Made by a program: the position numbers and the translations under genes. The notes under the pieces were generated by a model, which ran no database searches, was not told the origin of the DNA, and saw nothing but the letters and a program-made list of their open reading frames with translations. 64,000 bases of DNA from an uncultured bacterium (GTDB lineage: Bacteria; Cyanobacteriota; Vampirovibrionia; Gastranaerophilales; Gastranaerophilaceae), in the NCBI GenBank assembly GCA_949299935.1, contig CASGCE010000016.1, positions 93,898 through 157,897 of the forward strand, written 5' to 3'. Below, one piece after another: positions 8,172 to 16,894 of this stretch; within the stretch, counting starts at the first letter, position 1, and the number at the start of each line of letters is the position of its first letter.

Positions 8172-9599
8172 TTTCCTGACAAAAACAGCACTCAATACGT
8201 AACAAATAAATATATAAAAAATGAGTTTTACAATATCATTATAAATAAAACTTAAAGGCATAAACAAAAGTTCAACGAATAAGTATGAAACAGCCGTGAA
8301 CAAGATGGCAAACATAACCGTCTTAATAACGGCAAAATAATTGATGTAATTCATGCTCTTGAATTGTACAGCAAGATTAAGAGTAAATAAAAGCAGCATG
8401 GAAATGAGCATGGCAACTCCGGCACCGACTAAATGAAATTTGTTAATAAATGCAATATTCAAATTCAAACAAATTAATCCGACAAACATGCCGACAGCCA
8501 TTTCAATATAAGTTTTATTTTTAAGATGATACTTAATGTTAAAGAGTTTAATTAACTCGTGCAGAAACAAACACACCGCAAAAAATGACAACAAAATAAA
8601 CGATTCGCCATACTTACCCTTAAATGCCAAAGCAGCAATTATTTTTGAGTAATAGCAGAATAATCCGATAACAGGAATAAACACTGTACAATACAATCTA
8701 ATAGAAGTTGTCATATAAGGTCTTATCTTATTTCTGTTTTCATATTTTTTCACAATAAACGGAAAAACCGCAAAAGAAAAAGTTGACAAAACAGGTGTTA
8801 AAATACTTGTCGTTAAAAGCCAAGCCACACCGGTCGCAGCAGTATCCGAAAAATATTGGTTATACTGAAACACGTACTTATTAATATTAAAAATAATCCA
8901 AATACTGAAATTAGTAACAATTTGAGGCAACGCATATTTCAAACTTTCCACCAGCATATCAAAATGGAGCCCGCACAACGAATTAATACGAAGATTGACC
9001 TGCTTAAGCATAAAAATATCAATAATAAGCATAGCAATAGCCATAGCCGATAAAACGGCAAAAACATTAGGCATAAAACCGGTAAAAACAAGATATAAAG
9101 ACAACAAAGACATTTGATAAATAATAATACTGAATGAATACAAAAAAGGTCTGTTCAGCACCCTGAGAATCTGATACAAAAATTGTCTTATACCAGTCGG
9201 GATAACAATAAAAAAGGTTAACAAAAGAACAGACTTAGAGATGAAAAACTTTTCGGTAATAAAGTCAGCAAAAAATAAAAAGCATAAAAATACCAGTATA
9301 TAAACAAACAAGGTAAGCCAAATGATGTTAGAAAAGAACTCATCAAGCTTATTGCAGGAGCAATATTTTTCATAAAATCTTAATGCAGATTTAGCAATCC
9401 AATCCGTAGAGCATGTACAGACCAAATTCAACACACCGATAGCCAGTTGAAAAATACCTATTTCTTTTTCCGACATCAAATGAGCAAAAATCGGGACAAT
9501 AATAAGCGCATTCAAAACAACCAGCAATCTTGAGGGCAAGTAACTCAAAAAAGAGGTCATAATAGTATTAAAATTCTTATTAAGGGTGAGATTCAACAT
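8160..9599 (-). CDS. Oligosaccharide flippase, Wzx/MATE-like (MOP superfamily)
   Basis: A 479-residue polytopic inner-membrane protein with about 12-14 hydrophobic segments and the usual N-terminal pattern ('SYLPSRLLVVLNALIIVPIF', then 'GIFQLAIGVLNLV'). The family moves lipid-linked glycans across the inner membrane. It begins three bases after the third pilin stop, with no clear SD, so it is probably translated by coupling as the last gene of the pilin operon. An internal start at 9560 (MTSFLSYLPS) is possible. No glycosyltransferases are adjacent, so the substrate is unknown. Confidence 0.75.
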   Translation of the reverse strand: MLNLTLNKNFNTIMTSFLSYLPSRLLVVLNALIIVPIFAHLMSEKEIGIFQLAIGVLNLVCTCSTDWIAKSALRFYEKYCSCNKLDEFFSNIIWLTLFVYILVFLCFLFFADFITEKFFISKSVLLLTFFIVIPTGIRQFLYQILRVLNRPFLYSFSIIIYQMSLLSLYLVFTGFMPNVFAVLSAMAIAMLIIDIFMLKQVNLRINSLCGLHFDMLVESLKYALPQIVTNFSIWIIFNINKYVFQYNQYFSDTAATGVAWLLTTSILTPVLSTFSFAVFPFIVKKYENRNKIRPYMTTSIRLYCTVFIPVIGLFCYYSKIIAALAFKGKYGESFILLSFFAVCLFLHELIKLFNIKYHLKNKTYIEMAVGMFVGLICLNLNIAFINKFHLVGAGVAMLISMLLLFTLNLAVQFKSMNYINYFAVIKTVMFAILFTAVSYLFVELLFMPLSFIYNDIVKLIFYIFICYVLSAVFVRKLLV

Positions 9600-9602
9600 T
9601 CA

Positions 9603-10244
9603 TTAATAATCCATGGTCCAATCAGCATTGATAACTCTGTTAAAACACCCAGATCCGTATTTGTTAGCCCGACATTCTTCGAAGGTGCCGGCAGTAGAAA
9701 TTCTATCACCAATAAATCCATCGGAATAGATGTAAAACAAAAACAAATCTCTACCGCCAATATTAGGCTTCAACGGGCCGTTAACATCAACCCAAACCTT
9801 CCCGACTTTGCCGTCAAACCCCGGAGGAGTTAAGCAAATAGATGCGCCTGTGGAAATAGACACACAATAAGCATCATTTTCAGGGGGTAAAGCCACGGAT
9901 TTTTTTTCAAGATTAACGTAACTTGAAGCGAAGCACTTATCCGGTTCTGTGCCACAATCTTTTGAAACTTTAAAATAATTTTGCAAAAAGGCACCGGCAG
10001 TATCTTCGACGGAAGAAGTGGTACTGCTCGCGTAGTACAATGAAGTTTTGGAAATTGAGCTGACTCTTTCGTCAATCATCATAAGCTTCACCGCATTGGT
10101 AAACGCCGTATAAGTTCTTTGTAAAGCAGCTACTTGTGACTTTTTACTAAAATGTGAAAACACAATCGGAACGGTAATAATTAGTATTACACCGATTATA
10201 GCCAAAGAAATTAAAAGTTCATTCAAAGTAAAAGCCTTTTTCAT
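9603..10244 (-). CDS. Minor pilin C of a three-pilin operon
   Basis: Prepilin leader 'MKKA|FTLNELL' (Ala at -1, Glu at +5), followed by a hydrophobic helix with an atypical 'GVILIITVPIVF'. The globular domain has four or more cysteines and carries 'DVNGPLKPNIGGRDLF'; it ends 'NADWTMDY', the end shared with three other pilins here. 213 residues. An AGGAG site precedes the ATG, 12 bases after the stop of pilin B. Probably a minor pilin placed at the tip or base of a type IV filament. Confidence 0.85.
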   Translation of the reverse strand: MKKAFTLNELLISLAIIGVILIITVPIVFSHFSKKSQVAALQRTYTAFTNAVKLMMIDERVSSISKTSLYYASSTTSSVEDTAGAFLQNYFKVSKDCGTEPDKCFASSYVNLEKKSVALPPENDAYCVSISTGASICLTPPGFDGKVGKVWVDVNGPLKPNIGGRDLFLFYIYSDGFIGDRISTAGTFEECRANKYGSGCFNRVINADWTMDY

Positions 10245-10256
10245 AAAAGCACTCCT

Positions 10257-10898
10257 TTAATAGTCCATTTTCCAATTATTCATAATCAAATATTCAATAC
10301 AACTGATTAAAGCACCGTCAAACGATCTGCAATCAGCAATAAGCGACGACAAATCATAATCCGAATTATACAAACCCGAAACAGTATTAAAATCACCACT
10401 ACCATTAATCGAAATATAAAACAAATCTCTGCCAAGTACATTAGGCGGACTAACATTATTAACGTCAATAACAAAAATACCCTCAATATCATCAGACAAA
10501 GCAATGGAAGCACCGTTAGCAAGGATGAAAAAAGTATCGAAATTATCAAACAAATCGGTTTTAACCGTTCCGGATATATCCTTGTATCTATTAGAGAAAC
10601 AATCCGCCACAGATGTACCGCAGTCTTTAGAAAAGTCAAAGTACCTTTTTACAAAAGCATGAGCGAGAGTTTCGTCAGCAGCAGAAAGCGGCAGACTAAA
10701 ATCACTTAACGTACGAACTCTTTGTTCAAGCATGGCAGATTGGATTACCTCAGGGAATTTTGCATAAGTCTGCTGCAAAGTAGCTATATTGGCACGAGTA
10801 AATGCATTACGAATAACATTAGGTACAGTCAACACGGCAATAACACCGATAATAGCTATAGCTAACAACAATTCCGCCAAAACAAAAGCTTTTTTCAT
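10257..10898 (-). CDS. Minor pilin B of a three-pilin operon
   Basis: The start at 10898 (MKKAFVLAEL) is chosen because GGAGG lies six bases before it; that GGAGG follows directly on the stop codon of pilin A. The leader is 'KKA|FVLAEL', with Val at +2 instead of Thr. The globular domain has 'DVNNVSPPNVLGRDLF' and the end 'NNWKMDY'. Cysteines in 'KDCGTSVADCFSNRY' match the same stretch in pilins A and C ('QCDDDPTICFAGSY', 'DCGTEPDKCFASSY'), so the three are paralogues. Confidence 0.85.
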   Translation of the reverse strand: MKKAFVLAELLLAIAIIGVIAVLTVPNVIRNAFTRANIATLQQTYAKFPEVIQSAMLEQRVRTLSDFSLPLSAADETLAHAFVKRYFDFSKDCGTSVADCFSNRYKDISGTVKTDLFDNFDTFFILANGASIALSDDIEGIFVIDVNNVSPPNVLGRDLFYISINGSGDFNTVSGLYNSDYDLSSLIADCRSFDGALISCIEYLIMNNWKMDY

Positions 10899-10906
10899 CA
10901 AACCTC

Positions 10907-11545
10907 CTAGTAATCCATAACCCAACCGTTAGATTCCAATATGCTTAAACAAACTGAGCCATAGAAATCAAAAGTATTGTCACCGGAGTTTCTACAGGCA
11001 CTTACCACATCAGTATCATCTTCAAACGCATGATTACGTGTAGCAACGGTACCGTCGCTGTATACATCAACAGAAAAAACATCTCTGCCTATAACATTTG
11101 GAGGTTCAATACCATTTACATCAATTATAAAACTGGATAACGAATCTTTGGTACAGAACTGAATTACAGCACCACTGGGAAGCATCGCATCATCGTTGTT
11201 CACATCTTTTTTAAACGGTTCAATATCATCACCCTCAATATTCTTATAAGAACCTGCAAAACAAATTGTCGGATCATCATCACATTGCTTTGAAATTTTT
11301 AAATATTCAGTGAAAAACACACCCGTATCAAGCAACAAAGATGAATCCGCAGTATCCGTGACTCTTTCCTCTATCATCATATTTTTCACGGCATCATTCA
11401 AAATTTTTATCGTTGCCTCCAACTTAACAATATTGGATTTAGCGAAAAAATTTCGGGTAACACCCGGAACGGTTAATACAGCTATCACCCCTACAATACT
11501 GAGCGCAATTAATAACTCTGCTAAAGTGAATGCAAATCTTCTCAT
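10907..11545 (-). CDS. Minor pilin A of a three-pilin operon
   Basis: Leader 'MRRFA|FTLAELL' with Glu at +5 and a typical helix 'ALSIVGVIAVLTVPGV'. The globular part has the shared 'DVNGIEPPNVIGRDVF' and ends 'NGWVMDY'. 212 residues. It is the first gene of the operon pilin A, B, C, flippase, driven by a TTGACA promoter about 30-60 bases upstream. Divergent from the flavin reductase gene. Confidence 0.87.
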   Translation of the reverse strand: MRRFAFTLAELLIALSIVGVIAVLTVPGVTRNFFAKSNIVKLEATIKILNDAVKNMMIEERVTDTADSSLLLDTGVFFTEYLKISKQCDDDPTICFAGSYKNIEGDDIEPFKKDVNNDDAMLPSGAVIQFCTKDSLSSFIIDVNGIEPPNVIGRDVFSVDVYSDGTVATRNHAFEDDTDVVSACRNSGDNTFDFYGSVCLSILESNGWVMDY

Positions 11546-11576
11546 AAAAATCCCCGTATATTATATTTCTTAACTC

Positions 11577-11605
11577 AATTTAGCACGTTTTTTCAAAAGT
11601 GTCAA
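11577..11605 (-). promoter_or_regulatory. Promoter of the pilin-flippase operon
   Basis: Minus strand: consensus TTGACA (11600-11605), 17-base spacer, TAAATT (11577-11582) with TGC before it. The start of transcription would lie about 25 bases before the pilin A ATG. Confidence 0.7.
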
Positions 11606-11713
11606 CAAACAAAAACTCACAAATAAATATTAACTTTTGTAAAACAAAAAGGTAAATTTTTAGCCCAAAAAAATAACAATAGCTAAACTAAAGATAATCA
11701 GGAGGAAAAAACG

Positions 11714-12253
11714 ATGAGCAAAAAAGTATTATTAATATCAGCAAGCCCGAGAAAAGGCGGCAATTCCGATTTGCTATGCGATGAATTTGCCAAAGGAGCT
11801 AAAGATGCAGGACATACAACAGAAAAAATATTTTTAGCCGATAAAAATATAAATTACTGCAAAGGCTGTGAAGTATGCAATACCACGCACAAATGTGTCC
11901 AAACAGATGATATGGAAGAAATTCTGGAAAAAATCATCAATGCTGATGTAATAGTTTTAGGCACACCAGTATATTTTTATACTCCGGACGCTCAATTGAA
12001 AACACTTATCGACAGAACAGTTCCGAAATACACTGAAATACGTAACAAAGAATTTTACTACATACTGGCAGCAGCAGATACCCAAAAAGAGAACATGCAA
12101 AAAGCAGTGGAAAGTATAAGGGGATTTACACTGGACTGTTTGCCGGGTACGAGGGAGAAAGGTATACTATACGGACTTGGCGTATGGCATAAAGGGGAAG
12201 TACTCAACACAAGGCTTATACACCAAGCCTACGAAATGGGCAGGAGCTGTTAA
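11714..12253 (+). CDS. NAD(P)H-dependent FMN reductase / flavodoxin-fold protein
   Basis: Flavodoxin-like fold of about 180 residues. The FMN phosphate loop is 'SASPRKGGNSD' (about 9-19), and 'GTPVYFYTPDAQLKTLIDRT' (about 84-103) matches the second flavin-binding loop. A cysteine cluster 'CKGCEVCNTTHKC' (about 49-61) is typical of iron-sulfur flavoproteins and related reductases, but only the CxxC-type ligands can be seen, so a cluster is uncertain. GGAGG lies ahead of the ATG. Cytosolic; substrate unknown. Confidence 0.85.
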   Translation: MSKKVLLISASPRKGGNSDLLCDEFAKGAKDAGHTTEKIFLADKNINYCKGCEVCNTTHKCVQTDDMEEILEKIINADVIVLGTPVYFYTPDAQLKTLIDRTVPKYTEIRNKEFYYILAAADTQKENMQKAVESIRGFTLDCLPGTREKGILYGLGVWHKGEVLNTRLIHQAYEMGRSC

Positions 12254-12273
12254 AATTTAACGAATTTATTCCG

Positions 12274-12282
12274 TGCTATAAT
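12274..12282 (+). promoter_or_regulatory. Extended -10 promoter of the TolC-like gene
   Basis: TGC-TATAAT ending nine bases before the ATG at 12292; no Shine-Dalgarno sequence, so the message would have a leader of only a few bases. Confidence 0.5.
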
Positions 12283-12291
12283 TATATTAGT

Positions 12292-13602
12292 ATGAAAAAG
12301 TTAACAGCAATAATAATGATAATTATGTCATGCTCGGTCGCTGCAACAGGCATAGAGGATGTGAAGCATTTGAAAAAGGTATACCTTAGTGAAGCTATAG
12401 AAGCAGCCTTGAAAAATAATATCGATCTGCAAGCGACAAGGCTTGAAATTGACATCGCTAAAAATAATATAAAGACAGCAAACCGGCTGAAAAATCCGTC
12501 ATTTGATGCGTTTTATTTCATCGGAGCAGCCGGTCGGACAGAGCCTCGACAGCTGGGTGTAAGCGAAAAAATAGAACTCCTAAAACGCAGTGCTCGTAAG
12601 AATCTTGCCTTGTCAAATTACGCTCTTGCAGAAAACAACGTAAATTATACAAAATTTGACCTGAAAATGGATGTACGTGAAGCCTACATTAATTTGGTGG
12701 CAGAAAAATCAATTCTGGATACTCTTGAACAACAAAAGGAGTTACAAGAAGAATTGCTTGAAATTGCACGGCAACGTACACTTCAAAACAAGGCTCCGGA
12801 AATTGACGCACTACAAGCCGAAATTTCTCTTAATCAATTAATAACTCAGGTTAATAGCGCTAAATTGAACGTAAATACAGCTTTGGCATACTTTAACAAA
12901 ATAATTAATGACCCGAATGAAATCAGTTATGACACAGAAGACAAGCTGTTTTCCGAGGAAAACAACTTTGCCGAAATGCTAACGCCGGCACCAACTGAGA
13001 ACTTTCCCTCGGCAGATGTGATTATCAAAAAGGCAATGCAAAACCGCTACGATATAAAAATAGCTAAACAAGAAATAGATATCGCCGAAAAGAATTTGAC
13101 CCTTATTTCCCGCCAAAGAATACCGGATATATCAATTTCTGGCGGGTACGCATACCGACCCGGAGCCTACTCTGAAACCGGCAACTTTAATAACGGTGCT
13201 TACGCAGGTGCCAGTTTGGTTAATATCCCGCTTTTTTACAACTATTCCCCCGAAATCAAAAATGCAGCTTATAAAGTTGAACAAGCTGAATTGAAATACA
13301 AATCTGTTTGCAATAAGGCACTAAAAGATATTAACTCTGCCTATGAAAGATTTTTAACCGCAGGCGAAAACCTTAATCACTACGAGAAAAAAATTCTGAA
13401 AAACTCTGAAAAAATGATAAATATGTCAATGGATAGCTATGAACTCGGTAAATATGACATAACATCACTTATAGTTATGAAACAGGCATATAAATCAATT
13501 ATACTAGGCTACACCTACGCATTAAGCGAATACTACAACAGCTGGACAAATTTTTTGAGAGAAACTAATGATGAAAACTTTGAATTACTAGACAATCTTT
13601 AA
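12292..13602 (+). CDS. TolC-family outer-membrane efflux channel (solitary)
   Basis: 436 residues with a signal peptide ('MKKLTAIIMIIMSCSVAATG') and the two repeats of the OEP domain; long helices such as 'LSEAIEAALKNNIDLQATRLEI' and 'YDIKIAKQEIDIAEKNL' are typical of the coiled-coil tunnel. TolC-like trimers span the outer membrane and periplasm as exit ducts for RND or type I transporters. No inner-membrane partner lies beside it; the pump at 54.6-60.7 kb has its own TolC-like protein. Confidence 0.87.
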   Translation: MKKLTAIIMIIMSCSVAATGIEDVKHLKKVYLSEAIEAALKNNIDLQATRLEIDIAKNNIKTANRLKNPSFDAFYFIGAAGRTEPRQLGVSEKIELLKRSARKNLALSNYALAENNVNYTKFDLKMDVREAYINLVAEKSILDTLEQQKELQEELLEIARQRTLQNKAPEIDALQAEISLNQLITQVNSAKLNVNTALAYFNKIINDPNEISYDTEDKLFSEENNFAEMLTPAPTENFPSADVIIKKAMQNRYDIKIAKQEIDIAEKNLTLISRQRIPDISISGGYAYRPGAYSETGNFNNGAYAGASLVNIPLFYNYSPEIKNAAYKVEQAELKYKSVCNKALKDINSAYERFLTAGENLNHYEKKILKNSEKMINMSMDSYELGKYDITSLIVMKQAYKSIILGYTYALSEYYNSWTNFLRETNDENFELLDNL

Positions 13603-13720
13603 ATATACAACAAATTTTATTTAAAATGGTTAAAAAATGTAAAGAAAAACGCAAAAAAAAATATTTAGAGTTTTTTAAGATGTAAAATAATGTTGAAGAT
13701 ATTAATTTAGGAGAATGTGT

Positions 13721-14503
13721 ATGCAAGTAAACAGAGTTAGTTTAGGGGTATTTACAAACAAAAATTACCCAAATTCCAACGTACGGAAAAATTATCTTTC
13801 AAACAGTTTAGATACTGTAAGTTTCGGCTGGGTAGAAAAAATACGTGATGAAAAAGGACGAGTAATCAAGAAAATAGGCTCTGACTATGTCATTGAATAC
13901 GAATACAAAAAAAATAAATTATTTATTGAACGTGAAATACGAGGCGATGAAGTATACGAAGTAACTTACGGAAGATTTGGTCAGAAGATAAAAGAAATAA
14001 GCACAAAGAACGGTAAATTGGTATCTTCGACAGAGTATTTATTTTCGAGAGCAGGTGAATATAGAGGTACAATATACCGAAGAATATATGATGATAAGGA
14101 AGTAGTCGAAAAGATAATGTCAAGTGGAACTAAAAGTGTAAAGACGGTTTATGAAAACAATAAAATGAAAGCAAAAGTGCTGACAGATACTTTGGGAGGG
14201 GAATCAAACATCTACAACCAAGACGGTAGCCTCGCTCATGAAACAATAAGAATTTGTAATGATAAAACAATAGAAAAATCATATGAAAACGGTGAATTGG
14301 CATTTATAAATAAAGAAGAAACAAAACAATTCACTGATGAAAAAGGTCGGCTAATTGAAACAACAACAGTCACGAATATTAACGTAAAAGATGGCGGCGA
14401 GCCTGAAACTGAAGTCATTAAGGAAAAGGTTTTGTTCGATCCTGTAAAGATAATCGAAGAAGCAAAACAAAATGATGATTTTTCATATTACGATTATTAT
14501 TAA
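13721..14503 (+). CDS. Orphan protein with N-terminal SFG motif and degenerate YD-like repeats
   Basis: Start at 13721 (MQVNRV) rather than 13715, because AGGAG would directly abut the earlier ATG. The first 30 residues are Asn/Ser/Lys-rich and non-hydrophobic and lead to 'DTVSFGWVEK' (Ser34-Phe35-Gly36). The rest is beta-rich with repeated stretches such as 'DEKGRVIKK', 'NGKLVSSTEY', 'NQDGSLAHE' and 'DEKGRLIETT', which recall YwqK/MORN-like or YD-type repeats. No signal peptide or enzyme motif. One of at least six proteins here with the same N-terminal arrangement (see findings). Function unknown. Confidence 0.7.
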   Translation: MQVNRVSLGVFTNKNYPNSNVRKNYLSNSLDTVSFGWVEKIRDEKGRVIKKIGSDYVIEYEYKKNKLFIEREIRGDEVYEVTYGRFGQKIKEISTKNGKLVSSTEYLFSRAGEYRGTIYRRIYDDKEVVEKIMSSGTKSVKTVYENNKMKAKVLTDTLGGESNIYNQDGSLAHETIRICNDKTIEKSYENGELAFINKEETKQFTDEKGRLIETTTVTNINVKDGGEPETEVIKEKVLFDPVKIIEEAKQNDDFSYYDYY

Positions 14504-14695
14504 AAATTGACTACAAGCTTTGAAATTCAAAACTTTTTCATTTAATTAATTATGTTATATAAAAAATCCGCAACTCACTGTGTCAAGCAAAACAATTAAT
14601 TGTTGTTTTGCGACAAAGGTATAATATAACAAAAAGATTAACACAAATGAATTCGCGCAGGAATGATTGATAATTTAACAACTTTAAATAAGCAT
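14504..14695. other. Intergenic, no gene seen
   Basis: AT-rich stretch between two orphan genes. It contains an imperfect inverted repeat around 'AACAATTAATTGTTGTT' near 14590, which could be a weak hairpin, and no reading frame with a ribosome site. Confidence 0.4.
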
Positions 14696-14738
14696 AAAAA
14701 AGTAGCCTTTAAGTTAAAACATAAAGACTACTTTTTTT
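14696..14738 (-). terminator. Rho-independent terminator, possibly bidirectional
   Basis: AAAAAAGTAGCCTTTA pairs with TAAAGACTACTTTTTT around a 9-base loop, one mismatch, with T runs on both strands. It lies 12 bases after the stop of the minus-strand gene at 14750 and faces the plus-strand gene ending at 14503. Confidence 0.75.
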
Positions 14739-14749
14739 ACAAGAATTTA

Positions 14750-15106
14750 TCACGAATGCAATTGAGCTAAGTAATCAGCAATATCCCAATCCTGCCCCAT
14801 TTTTTTTACAGCTTCTCGCAATTTTTTAATTATTTTTTCTTCATTTTTAGCAGTAAATGCTCTAAGTGATATTGGTTTTATATATTTATGTATATCTTCA
14901 CCATATTTTTCATGACTTAGTGAAACCTTATCTAATGTTTCATTTATAAAAACATCAGTATTTTCTTCTTTTTCTAACCTATTAATAAACCCGCCCCTTT
15001 CCTTTAAAATTTGAGACAGTTTATTAATACTTTTTGTACTCACCACCATTGGATCTTCGGTTTTTAAATACAAACCGGTAAAATTAACATTATTTTGTAC
15101 TTCCAT
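14750..15106 (-). CDS. Orphan protein with N-terminal NFTG motif, 118 residues
   Basis: Begins 'MEVQNNVNFTGLYLKTED' (motif Asn8-Phe9-Thr10-Gly11). The remainder is charged and likely helical ('INKLSQILKERGGFINRLEK', then 'EEKIIKKLREAVKKMGQDWD'). No signal peptide, membrane segment or known domain was recognised. A GGAGG site lies before the ATG. It is followed by a clear terminator, so it is transcribed alone. Member of the N-terminal motif group described in the findings. Confidence 0.7.
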   Translation of the reverse strand: MEVQNNVNFTGLYLKTEDPMVVSTKSINKLSQILKERGGFINRLEKEENTDVFINETLDKVSLSHEKYGEDIHKYIKPISLRAFTAKNEEKIIKKLREAVKKMGQDWDIADYLAQLHS

Positions 15107-15443
15107 TTAACGATACCTCCTTTTGCAATGTTTAAAACCTCGAAAAAAAAATTTTGCTATACAAATAAAAAAAGTTGCCGCTAACAAAAAACAACAAGCT
15201 CAAGAATATTGGCCAACCAGATTAGGAATTTTTAGACAGATAAATTTAGGGATTTAAATTCGCGTTATAAATTTAGGATTAAAAAGAAGCGAATTTATTT
15301 TAAGATATTTTATAGATTATAAGTAAAAATATATATTAAACCTTCAATTTTGAAGTATTGTAAAATTTATAATGAAAATAGCAAAAAAAGTTTTTGCAGT
15401 TTTTATATTTTCATACAACACAACATAGGAGCGGTGTTAATAA
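15107..15443. other. Intergenic 337 bases, divergent promoter region
   Basis: Very AT-rich. It must hold the promoters of the flanking divergent orphan genes. No reading frame with an SD and no strong hairpin was found. Confidence 0.4.
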
Positions 15444-16010
15444 ATGAAAATCGACAATAATTACACACAAAAACAACCGAATTTCGGGATGCTGAAATCT
15501 ATAAAGTATTGTAGGAAGATAAATCCGGATACTTACCCTAAAGAAATTACAAAACTTATGCGGACTCTTAAAGAATCAACTGCCTTCAATGATTTTTTTA
15601 ACAAGTATGATGTAGATTTGTATCTTAATGCTAACTGGATACTTCCAATAGAGAATGATACTGTTAACCTGGCATTAAAAACAAAAATTCCACGAACTGA
15701 AAGTGTAATTTTGTATCCGGAGCTATTATTTATAGCTAAAAAAGGAATATATGACTCGGATTTCACTTTGGCACTTAAAAATTTAACAAAGCAAGTAAAG
15801 AAAACAAAAACTTCAGATTTAAAAGATAAGCTTTTTAAATTAATAACAGAATTAGAAGGAAAAGAGAAACAAAATAAATTAAAGGAAGAATACAAAGTTG
15901 AAATTGCTAACCTTATAAATGATATTAACTCTGAAAAACCAACAAATGAGCGACTATCAACTAAAACAAAGAAAACAGTCTTTGAAAAACTATTCGGCTT
16001 GTTAAAATAA
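15444..16010 (+). CDS. Orphan protein with N-terminal NFG motif, 188 residues
   Basis: Begins 'MKIDNNYTQKQPNFGMLKSI' (motif Asn13-Phe14-Gly15). The rest is lysine-rich with no membrane segment; a tail of predicted helices runs from about residue 110. An AGGAG site 14 bases upstream supports the ATG. Unknown function; grouped with the other motif proteins. A hydrophobic-basic end 'FEKLFGLLK' may be an amphipathic helix. Confidence 0.7.
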   Translation: MKIDNNYTQKQPNFGMLKSIKYCRKINPDTYPKEITKLMRTLKESTAFNDFFNKYDVDLYLNANWILPIENDTVNLALKTKIPRTESVILYPELLFIAKKGIYDSDFTLALKNLTKQVKKTKTSDLKDKLFKLITELEGKEKQNKLKEEYKVEIANLINDINSEKPTNERLSTKTKKTVFEKLFGLLK

Positions 16011-16097
16011 TCATCACTTTTGGTAGAATTTCATAGGTCGACACATTAATAAAACTGACCGCGAAAGACATACTTATTTTAAACAAGCATTAATCTT

Positions 16098-16130
16098 AAA
16101 AATCCTATGACATAACTACTGAGGGATTTT
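16098..16130 (-). terminator. Weak terminator after the HAD phosphatase gene
   Basis: AAAATCC and GGATTTTT pair on the minus strand across an 18-base loop, followed by a short T run, directly after the stop of the HAD gene. Confidence 0.45.
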
Positions 16131-16133
16131 AAA

Positions 16134-16889
16134 TTATGAAAACATCAAATCAGTCAAAGAATCAAGAGCATAAGGCGATGTCGCCGTTAAAGATTTTTTA
16201 TCCAACTGTCCTGTTGCAACGAGTATTGTCCTGTCCACACCTGCATTTTTAGCCGCAAAATAATCCGTAGGCGCATCCCCGACCATAATAGTATTTAAAG
16301 GATTTGACTGCATTTTTTGCAAGGCCAGCTTTACCGGAACCCCGCTTTCTTTGGTTTCTTTAGTCGATTCACGACCAATGACGACATCAAAAAGATTTTC
16401 CCACCCGAAATGTTTCAGCGTAAGCACGGTTGATTCTACGGAATCTGACGTTACGACACCTGTTTTAATATTTTTTTCGCGCAAATTTTTTATAAAATCG
16501 ATTGCTGCATAAATCGGCTTTGTATATTTAACCATATCCTTGTAAAACATATCACTGACACAGTCAAAGATAGCTTCCAAATCGCTTTCGGATAAATCAA
16601 CCCCAAAGGAGTTCAAATCCTTGCAAAAGATTTGAATGATAATCTGCCTCGAATAAAGCGCTGTAATACCATCAGAAAGCATCCTGCCTGTTGAAACGTT
16701 ATATCCGAGTTTAAGACACAATTTTTCAAATAAATCCAAAGGCAGCTTGTATCTTCTTATAATTTCTTCAACACGCATCTCGGACATTTTACCCCAAAAG
16801 TAATGCAAATCTATAAATGTACCGTCTTTATCAAACAAGACTGTATCTATATTTTCCAGCTTCCAATCGACCGAAACCAAATTAATCAT
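16134..16889 (-). CDS. HAD-superfamily hydrolase, phosphoglycolate phosphatase-like
   Basis: HAD motif I is 'LFDKDGT' with Asp20 (nucleophile) and Asp22 (acid/base); motif II is 'GVVTSDS'; a lysine in 'KETKESGVPVKLAL' fits motif III; motif IV is 'MVGDAPTDYFAAKNAG'. A helical cap between motifs I and II (about 30-100) makes it subfamily I. 251 residues. Likely a small-molecule phosphatase; the substrate cannot be told. It starts five bases after the ldpA stop, with an AAAGGA site, so it is the second gene of an ldpA-HAD operon. Confidence 0.85.
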   Translation of the reverse strand: MINLVSVDWKLENIDTVLFDKDGTFIDLHYFWGKMSEMRVEEIIRRYKLPLDLFEKLCLKLGYNVSTGRMLSDGITALYSRQIIIQIFCKDLNSFGVDLSESDLEAIFDCVSDMFYKDMVKYTKPIYAAIDFIKNLREKNIKTGVVTSDSVESTVLTLKHFGWENLFDVVIGRESTKETKESGVPVKLALQKMQSNPLNTIMVGDAPTDYFAAKNAGVDRTILVATGQLDKKSLTATSPYALDSLTDLMFS

Positions 16890-16894
16890 AGTAT

